The notes under the pieces: model-generated
What the model saw: only the letters and a program-made list of their open reading frames with translations
The model's database searches: none
What the model was told of the DNA's origin: nothing
Program-made: the position numbers and the translations under genes
DNA from: Sphingomonas sp. UBA4766
GTDB lineage: Bacteria > Pseudomonadota > Alphaproteobacteria > Sphingomonadales > Sphingomonadaceae
NCBI GenBank assembly: GCA_002403415.1
Contig: DHHS01000065.1
Coordinates: 1 to 39,181, forward strand
Direction of reading: 5' to 3'
Length of the DNA stretch: 39,181 nt
Shown here: piece by piece, positions 32,488 to 39,181 of the stretch
Layout of the letters: the number at the start of each line of letters is the position of its first letter
Numbering within the stretch: the stretch's first letter is position 1

Positions 32488-33072
32488 ATGTATCATCCCG
32501 ATCTGATCCGGCACCCGGATATGGTCCGGCATCCCGATGGTTGCCCGGCCTTGGTGCTTAATGCAGATTATACGCCGCTCAGCTATTATCCGCTCAGCGT
32601 GTGGCCATGGCAAACCGCAGTAAAAGCGGTGTTTTTGGACCGGGTCGACATTGTCGCCTATTATGAACGCGAAGTGCGCAGCCCCAGCGCGCGGTTGAAG
32701 CTCCCCTCGGTCATTGCGCTCAAACAATTTGTAAAGCCGTCGCAATTTCCGGCATTCACCCGGTTCAACCTGTTTCTGCGCGACCGGTTTGAGTGCCAAT
32801 ATTGCGGTTCTGGCCGCGACCTGACCTTTGACCATGTTGTGCCGCGGGCGCAAAAGGGGCGCACGACATGGGAAAATGTCGTTACCGCCTGTGCGCCGTG
32901 CAACTTGAAAAAGGGCGGGCGCACGCCGAAACAGGCGAACATGCCACTCCCAATTCAGCCGATCCGCCCGACCAGCTGGCATTTGCAGGAACATGGCCGC
33001 CGTTTCCCGCCAAATTACCTGCACGAAACCTGGCACGACTGGCTCTATTGGGACGTCGAGCTGGAAGCCTGA
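32488..33072 (+). CDS. HNH endonuclease family protein
   Basis: This is a 194-residue protein. The centre has the HNH metal finger with two CxxC pairs: CQYCGSGRDLTFDHVVPRAQ followed by ENVVTACAPCNLKKGGRTP. The N-terminal ~75 residues (LVLNADYTPLSYYPLSVWPWQ and FLDRVDIVAYYE) are typical of the widespread chromosomal HNH family in alphaproteobacteria, whose cellular role is not established. ATG 32488 has GGGAGGG just upstream and fits the family start. The first ~90 codons of the longer open frame are the antisense of gluQ. It is divergent from gluQ with an 85-base gap. Confidence 0.93.
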   Translation: MYHPDLIRHPDMVRHPDGCPALVLNADYTPLSYYPLSVWPWQTAVKAVFLDRVDIVAYYEREVRSPSARLKLPSVIALKQFVKPSQFPAFTRFNLFLRDRFECQYCGSGRDLTFDHVVPRAQKGRTTWENVVTACAPCNLKKGGRTPKQANMPLPIQPIRPTSWHLQEHGRRFPPNYLHETWHDWLYWDVELEA

Positions 33073-33177
33073 GCTCGCTTCGACGGCTTTTCCATCGGTA
33101 ATGGTAGCATTTGTGCGCCTTTCTCCCTACATTGATGGGGAAAAGGGTTTTGCCGAGGCCAGTTTGATAGCAACTCA

Positions 33178-33801
33178 ATGGTAACCGCGACCGCACAGCA
33201 AGCGCCCGACAAAAAGGTACTTCAGCTGATCGATCAAAGCCCGATTGCCTCGGTTCTGAGCGATCCGCGCCAGGGCGATAATCCGATTGTCGCGTGCAAC
33301 GATGCGTTTTGCGCGCTGACTCTCTATCCTCCCGAAGAGGTGATTGGCCGCAATTGCCGGTTTCTGTCGGGGCCAGGCACCGAGCCATGGCTGTCCGAAC
33401 AAATCCGCAAAGGGGTGCGCGAACACCGCCCGGTGCTGGTCGAGATCCTGAACTACAAGCGCGACGGCACGCCGTTTCGCAATGCCGTGCTGGTCGCCCC
33501 GATTTATGATGAGCAGGATGAGTTGCTCTATTTCCTGGGCTCGCAGGTGGAGATCGACGCCGATGCGCCACTGCCGTCCAGCGCGCGGCGGATGCGCGCG
33601 GCTGAATTGGTCAAGGGATTGTCGCCGCGGCAATGGCAAGTGCTGAAACTGGCGGCGAGCGGCCTGCTCAACAAGCAGATTGCGGGCGAATTGGGCCTGT
33701 CGGAAAAGACGATCAAGATGCATCGTGCAATCCTGATGGACCGGCTGGGCACCTCGACCACCGCCGACATGATCCGGGTCGCTGTGGAAGCCGGGCTGTA
33801 A
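33178..33801 (+). CDS. LOV-LuxR blue-light-responsive transcription factor
   Basis: This is a 207-residue protein. Residues about 15-127 are a LOV-type PAS domain with IGRNCRFLSG. C60 is the cysteine expected to bond to flavin under blue light. N92 (LNYKRDG), N102 (FRNAV) and Q123 (GSQVEI) lie 32, 42 and 63 residues after it, the same spacing as in plant LOV2. Residues about 145-207 are a LuxR/FixJ helix-turn-helix (LSPRQWQVLKLAASGLLNKQIAGELGLSEKTIKMHRAILM). The plan is that of the EL222 photoreceptor. It should bind DNA on illumination. No strong ribosome site precedes ATG 33178. Its target is not known. Confidence 0.93.
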   Translation: MVTATAQQAPDKKVLQLIDQSPIASVLSDPRQGDNPIVACNDAFCALTLYPPEEVIGRNCRFLSGPGTEPWLSEQIRKGVREHRPVLVEILNYKRDGTPFRNAVLVAPIYDEQDELLYFLGSQVEIDADAPLPSSARRMRAAELVKGLSPRQWQVLKLAASGLLNKQIAGELGLSEKTIKMHRAILMDRLGTSTTADMIRVAVEAGL

Positions 33802-34076
33802 CGCTGGCCTGTGTCGCGGGGCCGACCAAGGCCTTGGTCCGTATCGGGGCGGCGCGCCCGCAGTGCTAATCGTCGCGCCGGACGTCGTGGTTTGAGTCTC
33901 CTCACGAGTTGCGATTCCTGCCCATCCCCATCGCGCTTGGTGCAGCACGGCGTCCACCCATTTGCGCCAAAATGGCTTGGCCTGGAAGGCCTTGCGCGAG
34001 TCGCTCCCTTGACGGCGTGGTCGGGCGCGCCCAATCATCTTTTGCGCTCGCGACTCCGGCGATCAGGGGCAGTGCG
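33802..34076. other. Intergenic region with a 16-base palindrome
   Basis: A 275-base gap between the LOV regulator and the metallopeptidase gene. It holds a perfect palindrome at 33824-33839 and a weaker inverted repeat GGCCT/AGGCC near 33978-33992. An open frame begins at TTG 33909 and runs into the metallopeptidase, but it has no ribosome site and its translation looks random. No -35/-10 pair was fixed. Confidence 0.6.
33824..33839. promoter_or_regulatory. Perfect 16-base palindrome after the LOV regulator gene
   Basis: GACCAAGG/CCTTGGTC, two eight-base arms with no spacer, lies 22 bases after the LOV-LuxR stop and about 240 bases before the metallopeptidase start. A perfect palindrome without a loop suits a dimeric DNA-binding protein better than a terminator hairpin, and no T-run follows. 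The LOV-LuxR protein is a natural candidate binder, but this is inference. Confidence 0.4.
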
Positions 34077-36155
34077 ATGGCGGTAGAGCGGTTGACGAGT
34101 GACGATTATCCGCACCCGCCGATGCGGCGCTTACGCGTCTATGCTTTTGATCCGCAAGCTTCGATCGAGCTCGACAGCGCGGTTATCAACGATGCGGTGA
34201 TCGCGCTCCCCTGGGAAAGCGCGTGGGAAGATCCGCTCGAAATCGGCCCGGTCAATGACTATGTCGAAGTGATCGACTATGATCCGGCGTGCGGCGTATT
34301 TTATGCGCCTGTTGATCTCAACCACCCCGTGCTGCTGGCGCAGGATGGGTTGCCGCCATCGGAGGGACGGCCGCAATTTCACCAGCAAATGGTGTTTGCG
34401 GTGGTCATGCGCACGATCCGCACATTTGAGCGCGCGCTGGGTCGCCCGGTGCTGTGGGCGGGGGCGCCGGATTTTCGCGGCCCCGACCGCAATTTCACGA
34501 AGCGGCTGCGGATTTATCCGCACGCGCTGCGCGAGGCGAATGCCTATTACAGTCCGGCCAAGCGCGCGCTGCTGTTCGGCTATTTCAAGGCGCAAGCCGC
34601 CCCCGCTTCCGCTGACGCGGTGACCGCTGGCGATGACGGGCACTGGGTGTTTACCTGCTTGTCGCAAGATATTGTCGCGCATGAGACGACGCACGCGATC
34701 CTGCACGGCGTTTATCGCCGGTCGGTCAATGCGTCGAACGTCGATTCGCTCGCCTTTCACGAGGCTTTTGCCGACATCGTCGCGCTGCTTCAGCATTTCT
34801 CGCTCACCCAAGTGGTGGAGCACCAGATCAGCCGCAGCCGAGGGTCGCTGCGCGTCGGCAATTTGCTGACCGGGCTGGCCAGCCAGTTCGGGCACGCGAC
34901 CGGGCGGCAGGGCGCACTGCGCTATGCGCTGGAGACGATCGCGGCAGAGGGGGCTGCTTCCAGCGGTATTGCAATGCTCGCTGATACCCACGAACCCCAT
35001 GCGCGCGGCGGCATTTTAGTCGCGGCGATTTTCGATGCGTTTGTTACGATTTACGAACGGCGCACGGCGGATTTGTTTCGCATTGCCGGGGCCCAATTGG
35101 CGGGCGGCGGCGTTTTGTCGCCCGATCTCGTCGCGCGGCTGGCGGACGAAGCCGCAAAGGCGGCCGACCATGTGTTGCGCATGTGCGTGCGCGCGCTCGA
35201 TTACCTGCCGCCGGTCGACACGCGCTTCGGCGAGTATCTGCGGGCAATCATTACTGCCGACAATGACCTCGTTGCCGATGATCCGATGCGATACCGCGTC
35301 GCGATGGTCGAGGCGTTTCGCAAGCGCGGCATTGCGGTGCCCGGTTCGATCTCGATGGCGCCCGACAGCTTGCTCTGGGAAGATCCCGACCCGCGCGACT
35401 GGCCCGCCGCACCCGAAGCGCTGACCGAGTTGTTCGGCGATTTGTTGAGCACGCTCATCCTTGACGCGCAATTTGGTCGCCGCTTCCCCGGGGGCGCGCG
35501 CCCCAACCCGGCCTATGTCCCGCAAACCGGATCGCGCCGCAACCTGCGCGAGCTGGCGATGCAGATCACCGACTATAATCAGGCGCGCTTCCATGACTGG
35601 CTCAACACGGCATCCGACGCGCGCGACCGGCCCGAATGGGAAGCGTTGCTGGGCATCAAATTGCTCCCCGATCCTGCCGATCGAGCAATCAACACATGGG
35701 AAGCGGACGACCCGGAGGTAAAGGCCAATCGCCGCACCGCCGGTATGCCCCGCGTCGAAGTGCACTCGGCGCGCGTTGCCCGAAGGACCGGCCCCGATGG
35801 GCAGGACGTGCAGCAGCTTGTCGTGCAGTTGCTGCAGAAACGGCGCGGCTATTTCAGCGACGCCGATCAGGCGCTGGCGACGGCAGGCGACCGCGCGGCA
35901 TTGGGTGATCGCTGGGCGCGGCCCGATTTCTGGTTTCGCGGTGGCGCGACCATCCATATCGACTTGCGCGATGGCCGGTTGCGTCGCGTCATCCGCAAGC
36001 GGATCGACAATGATCGGCGATTGGCCGAAGAGCGCGCGTTTTTGACCGGCAATGCGATGGGCCGTGCCGTTCGGGGCGCCGATGCGGGCACCGCCGCCGC
36101 CGCCGCATCCGTTGCCGCTGAGCCTTTTGCCTTTGTCCACCGGAACATGGAATGA
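34077..36155 (+). CDS. Cytoplasmic gluzincin-type metallopeptidase, uncharacterised
   Basis: This is a 692-residue protein of a family I do not recognise by name. The zinc motif HETTH (H202, E203, H206) sits in VAHETTHAILHG, followed after 23 residues by E229 in FHEAFADIV. This matches the third ligand helix of thermolysin-like gluzincins (NExxSD). Before it are NAYYSPAKRALLFGYF and EPHARGGILVAAIFDAF lies downstream, loosely recalling M4 peptidases. No signal peptide or membrane segment is seen, so it should be cytoplasmic, unlike thermolysin. The C-terminal ~130 residues (VEVHSARVARR, then DFWFRGGATIHIDL and RRVIRKRI) form a separate domain. ATG 34077 follows AGGGG. The stop overlaps the next gene as ATGA. 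Confidence 0.78.
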   Translation: MAVERLTSDDYPHPPMRRLRVYAFDPQASIELDSAVINDAVIALPWESAWEDPLEIGPVNDYVEVIDYDPACGVFYAPVDLNHPVLLAQDGLPPSEGRPQFHQQMVFAVVMRTIRTFERALGRPVLWAGAPDFRGPDRNFTKRLRIYPHALREANAYYSPAKRALLFGYFKAQAAPASADAVTAGDDGHWVFTCLSQDIVAHETTHAILHGVYRRSVNASNVDSLAFHEAFADIVALLQHFSLTQVVEHQISRSRGSLRVGNLLTGLASQFGHATGRQGALRYALETIAAEGAASSGIAMLADTHEPHARGGILVAAIFDAFVTIYERRTADLFRIAGAQLAGGGVLSPDLVARLADEAAKAADHVLRMCVRALDYLPPVDTRFGEYLRAIITADNDLVADDPMRYRVAMVEAFRKRGIAVPGSISMAPDSLLWEDPDPRDWPAAPEALTELFGDLLSTLILDAQFGRRFPGGARPNPAYVPQTGSRRNLRELAMQITDYNQARFHDWLNTASDARDRPEWEALLGIKLLPDPADRAINTWEADDPEVKANRRTAGMPRVEVHSARVARRTGPDGQDVQQLVVQLLQKRRGYFSDADQALATAGDRAALGDRWARPDFWFRGGATIHIDLRDGRLRRVIRKRIDNDRRLAEERAFLTGNAMGRAVRGADAGTAAAAASVAAEPFAFVHRNME

Positions 36156-37828
36156 GCGATACCGCCGTCAACACTGCGCCCCACCCGCGCCGCCGCCGCA
36201 CCCGCGCGGCGAGGCCCGCCGCCGTTGTGGCGAGCACGCCCCAGGTGTTCATCCGTCTCTACCGCGCGCGACTGCCAGGGGCGACGTATAAGGGATTGCT
36301 GGGCGATTGCTTTCTGATCCGCATTGTCGACGGCGGGCGGCAATCGACGATCCTGATCGATTGCGGCATCCTGCTCGGCAGCCCGGATGCGACCGCGCGC
36401 ATGGCGGCGATTGCTGCAGACATTGTCAAGGAAACGGGTGGCACGCTCGACCTGTTGGTCGTGACCCATGAGCATTGGGATCACATCTCTGGCTTTGCGC
36501 AAGCGCGCGAGGTGTTTTTAGGCGATCCCGCGACCGGCACGCCGCCCAAGCTGAAGATCGCCCAGATGTGGATGGCCTGGACCGAGGATCTGGCCGATCC
36601 CGATGCCCGCGCCCTCCACGCCCGGTTTGACAAGACCGGGACGGCGCTTGCGCTGTTGGCTGAACGGATGGCGGCAGACCGGGCGGCGGGCGCGGCATCC
36701 CCCTTTGCTGCGGCGCCGGCGGCCGCGACGCTGGGGCTGGAGAAGTTTCTGGGCCCGGTCAGCGATGATCCGCACGGTGACCCCGACCTGCTCGGCGCAG
36801 AAGGTGGCAAACGGCTGACGGGGCGCGCGATTTTCGAGGCGTTGAAAACGGTAAGCGTCGCGACCCGCTATCTGTCGCCGGGCGCGGTGCTGCCAACGCC
36901 GACGGCCACGCCGCTACGCGCTTATGTGCTGGGGCCGCCGCGGAATCATAAGCGGCTGTTCAAGGATTTGCCCACCAAGGCCGAACATGGCAGCCTCTAT
37001 CTTGATCGCGGGGGGTATAATGCGGCGCTGATGCTCGATGCGGTGAGCGGCGCGAGCCCGGACGATGTTGCGCGCCATTCGCCCTTTTCGCGGCGCTACA
37101 CCGCCCTTCACGCCGCCGATGTCGAAGCCGAGCCCAACAACGGCCCCGACGCGCCCGAGGCAGCGCGGCTGCGCGCCTGGTTGCGCGCGCGGTATTTTGA
37201 CTCCCATTCGCCGTGCCGTTTTGGCGATGACGCGCCACGCAAGCATGATTGCGCGAAGGATCTGGTTTGTGGCGCGCGCCAGAATAATCGGCAGATTGAT
37301 GGCGACTGGCTGGCGGCTGCCGGGCCGCTCGCGCTGAAACTCGACGCTGATACCAACAATACCAGCCTCGTGCTTGCCTTTGAACTGCCCGACGCCAGCA
37401 TCATGCTGTTCGCCGCCGATGCGCAGGTCGGCAATTGGGAATCCTGGCACGATCAGGATTATCCCGTCGATGGCGGGGCGGTGACAGCGGCCGAATTGCT
37501 GGCGCGTACCCGTTTCTACAAGGTTGGCCATCACGGCAGCCATAATGCGACGCTGACTGCGCTTGGGCTGGAACTGATGACGCATGACGATCTCGTCGCA
37601 GCGATTTCGACCGATTTCGAGCTTGGCCGTCAGCAGGGCACCAAGGGCTGGAACATGCCCAATGAGCGCGTGAAAGCGGCGCTGCTGCGTCAAAGCAAGG
37701 GCCGGCTGATCCGCAGCGACCGCGACCGCGCCAGCGACGAGGATGTAACAGGCTTTGCCACCGACCCCAATTTTGCCGACCGGCTGCGCGAAACACCACT
37801 ATACATTGAATATCGGGTGTTTGGCTAA
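36152..37828 (+). CDS. ComEC-like metallo-beta-lactamase-fold hydrolase coupled to metallopeptidase
   Basis: This is a 558-residue protein. After an Arg/Ala-rich N-terminus (about 1-30) comes an MBL domain of the ComEC/Rec2 type: LLGDCFLIRI, then THEHWDH (H106, H108, D110, H111), a metal aspartate in LFAADAQVG near 423 and KVGHHGSHNA near 457-466. A long insert (about 125-400) with CRFGDDAPRKHDCAKDLVC lies between the two halves of the metal site. ComEC-type MBL domains are nucleases or phosphodiesterases in known cases, but the substrate is unknown here. It has no membrane helices. Its ATG overlaps the TGA of the metallopeptidase gene as ATGA, so the two are translated together. Confidence 0.8.
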   Translation: MSDTAVNTAPHPRRRRTRAARPAAVVASTPQVFIRLYRARLPGATYKGLLGDCFLIRIVDGGRQSTILIDCGILLGSPDATARMAAIAADIVKETGGTLDLLVVTHEHWDHISGFAQAREVFLGDPATGTPPKLKIAQMWMAWTEDLADPDARALHARFDKTGTALALLAERMAADRAAGAASPFAAAPAAATLGLEKFLGPVSDDPHGDPDLLGAEGGKRLTGRAIFEALKTVSVATRYLSPGAVLPTPTATPLRAYVLGPPRNHKRLFKDLPTKAEHGSLYLDRGGYNAALMLDAVSGASPDDVARHSPFSRRYTALHAADVEAEPNNGPDAPEAARLRAWLRARYFDSHSPCRFGDDAPRKHDCAKDLVCGARQNNRQIDGDWLAAAGPLALKLDADTNNTSLVLAFELPDASIMLFAADAQVGNWESWHDQDYPVDGGAVTAAELLARTRFYKVGHHGSHNATLTALGLELMTHDDLVAAISTDFELGRQQGTKGWNMPNERVKAALLRQSKGRLIRSDRDRASDEDVTGFATDPNFADRLRETPLYIEYRVFG

Positions 37829-37852
37829 AAGGGCTGACACGCGCCGCCGTCC

Positions 37853-38782
37853 ATGCCAAAGCCGCGCGCCATGGCCGACCCTGTTCCCGACAGCGAGTAT
37901 CGCGGGGTGATTGCGCGGTTACCGCGCAGCGCCCGCCCGTTCGCATCGCTTGCACGGTTCGACCGACCGATCGGCTGGTGGTTGCTGTTCTGGCCCGGCG
38001 GTTGGGCCGTCGCGCTGGCGGGCGGGGCCGTGGCACGCTGGGACTTGCTTGGCTGGCTGCTGATTGGGGCAGTGGCGATGCGCGGGGCGGGTTGTGTTTA
38101 CAATGACATTGTCGACCGCGATCTCGACGCACAGGTGGCGCGCACGCGCAGCCGCCCGCTTGCATCGGGCGCGGTGTCGGTGCGGGCAGCGGCGCTGTGG
38201 CTGGTGGCGCTGTGCCTGATCGGGCTGGTGGTGCTGATGCAGTTGACGCCTTTTGCCGCGCTGGTCGCGGTGCTCAGCCTCGCGCTGGTCGCGGCCTATC
38301 CGTTTATGAAGCGGATTACCTGGTGGCCGCAGGTGTGGCTGGGGCTGGTATTCTCCTGGGCGGCACTGGTCGGGTGGAGCGAGGTGGCGGGCGCGCTGAC
38401 GCCGGCGGGCCTGCTGCTCTATGCCGGGTCGGTTGCGTGGGTGGTGGGCTATGACACGATCTATGCGCTGCAGGACCGCGATGACGACGCCCTGATCGGG
38501 GTGCGGTCCTCCGCGCGAGCGCTGGGCGCGCGGGTGCGCGGCGGGGTGGCCGGTTTTTATGCGGCGGCGGTGCTGCTATGGGCGGGCGCGATCTGGAGCG
38601 TGCGGCCCGACCCGCTGGCGATGGTGGCACTCCTACCGGTCGCGTTCCACCTTGGCTGGCAGGTCGTGACGCTCAACCCCGATGACGGCGACAGCGCGCT
38701 CGCCCGGTTTCGCGCCAATCGTGGGGCCGGCTTTTTGATGTTCCTGGCGTGTCTGGTTGTGGGGACGTCGAGTGCTGTCTGA
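37853..38782 (+). CDS. ubiA: 4-hydroxybenzoate polyprenyltransferase
   Basis: This 309-residue multi-pass membrane enzyme attaches the isoprenoid chain to 4-hydroxybenzoate in ubiquinone synthesis. The two magnesium/diphosphate motifs are NDIVDRDLD (near residue 85) and YALQDRDDD (near 205). The opening ARFDRPIGWWLLFWPGGW and RSRPLASGAVS are UbiA hallmarks. About eight hydrophobic helices are visible. The start may be ATG 37853 or ATG 37871 (MADPVPDSEY); neither has a clear ribosome site. It follows the MBL gene after 24 bases on the same strand but has an unrelated role. Confidence 0.94.
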   Translation: MPKPRAMADPVPDSEYRGVIARLPRSARPFASLARFDRPIGWWLLFWPGGWAVALAGGAVARWDLLGWLLIGAVAMRGAGCVYNDIVDRDLDAQVARTRSRPLASGAVSVRAAALWLVALCLIGLVVLMQLTPFAALVAVLSLALVAAYPFMKRITWWPQVWLGLVFSWAALVGWSEVAGALTPAGLLLYAGSVAWVVGYDTIYALQDRDDDALIGVRSSARALGARVRGGVAGFYAAAVLLWAGAIWSVRPDPLAMVALLPVAFHLGWQVVTLNPDDGDSALARFRANRGAGFLMFLACLVVGTSSAV

Positions 38783-38825
38783 TTTCCCGGTTCAAATTGC
38801 CTGCAATGCCGCCTAAGCCGCTTCC

Positions 38826-39181
38826 ATGATGACCATCGAAACGGCGTGCGCACGGGCGCAGGATATTGTGGCGCGTGCTCAGGCGGCGGGGGCGGATGCC
38901 GCCGATGCGGTGTTGGCAACAGAGAGCGCCACCGATGTCTCGGTTCGGCTGGGCAAGCTGGAAGATGTCGGCCGATCGGAAAGTGCCGAGCTTGGTCTGC
39001 GCGTTTTTGTCGGGCGGCGCAGCGCCAGTGTTTCAACTTCCGATTTCAGCACCGATGCGCTGGGCGAATTGGTGGCGCGGGCGATCGCGATGGCGCGCGA
39101 GGCGCCGGAGGATGAATGGGCCGGGCTTGCCCCCGAAGCGCTGTTGCTGCGCGGACCCGCGCCGTCGCTTGACCTTGACGA
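38826..39181 (+). CDS. TldD/PmbA-family metallopeptidase (5' part)
   Basis: The first 118 residues of a TldD/PmbA protein, cut by the window end. The pattern ADAADAVLATESATDVSVRLGKLEDVGRSE, GLRVFVGRRSASVSTSD and LVARAIAMAREAPEDEWAGL matches the PmbA (TldE) N-terminal domain. In E. coli the TldD/TldE pair matures microcin and processes CcdA. The catalytic HExxxH of TldD-type subunits would lie beyond the window, so the subtype (PmbA rather than TldD) is from the N-terminus only. Two adjacent ATGs (38826 and 38829) are possible starts. It follows ubiA by 43 bases. Confidence 0.88.
   Translation, partial: MMTIETACARAQDIVARAQAAGADAADAVLATESATDVSVRLGKLEDVGRSESAELGLRVFVGRRSASVSTSDFSTDALGELVARAIAMAREAPEDEWAGLAPEALLLRGPAPSLDLD

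Noticed and set aside
33909..34076. Upstream extension of the metallopeptidase from a TTG
   Set aside because: The extra 56 residues look random and have no ribosome site. ATG 34077 has AGGGG upstream and begins the conserved-looking part.

Overview
The window is a chromosomal stretch of a GC-rich alphaproteobacterium, most likely of the order Sphingomonadales. The grounds are hslV-hslU, a DUF6356 protein, an EL222-like LOV-HTH protein, the gene styles and the dense CGATCG-rich coding. I infer the order from family recognition and made no search. About 41 protein genes and one tRNA are packed tightly, with many 1-4 base stop/start overlaps. No insertion sequence, integrase, CRISPR array or rRNA was seen.

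Layout. 1-1703: end of hslV and all of hslU (HslVU protease), converging on two tandem paralogous exported cysteine-rich proteins (1700-2535). 2583-3745: glyoxalase II and I (methylglyoxal detoxification). 3810-7475: TPR protein, alpha/beta hydrolase, M48 peptidase and DUF898/YjgN membrane protein, all on minus. 7535-9137: alpha/beta hydrolase, small Xre-type repressor and four-helix membrane protein, with an operator-like palindrome in the promoter. 9171-11754: DUF6356, an atypical Mur ligase and a divergent LD-carboxypeptidase, a likely peptidoglycan recycling pair. 11783-15145: a very large GH18-like/polysaccharide deacetylase/glycosyltransferase 2 fusion. 15409-15483: tRNA-Thr(GGT). 15574-23270: a 50-residue protein, VOC protein, aminopeptidase P, zinc-ribbon/LprI-like protein, type II NADH dehydrogenase-like protein, oligopeptidase B, membrane-anchored MarR-type protein and thioesterase. 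23267-26108: queuosine-precursor transporter, NupC-type nucleoside transporter and a MerR/TipA-like regulator with a textbook MerR promoter.

26172-32402 holds hydroxybutyryl-CoA dehydrogenase, an AT-rich foreign-looking segment with a GT14 glycosyltransferase, then an ergothioneine pair (egtB-egtD) downstream of gluQ, a HIG1-domain protein and a PduO-type adenosyltransferase. In many alphaproteobacteria the adenosyltransferase and the dehydrogenase flank etfB-etfA. Here ergothioneine genes and the AT-rich segment sit between them.

32488-39181: HNH endonuclease, a LOV-LuxR blue-light regulator with the full set of photochemical residues, then the best candidate for an undescribed system: a cytoplasmic gluzincin-type metallopeptidase translationally coupled to a ComEC-like metallo-beta-lactamase-fold hydrolase (34077-37828). 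ubiA and the start of a TldD/PmbA-family gene close the window.
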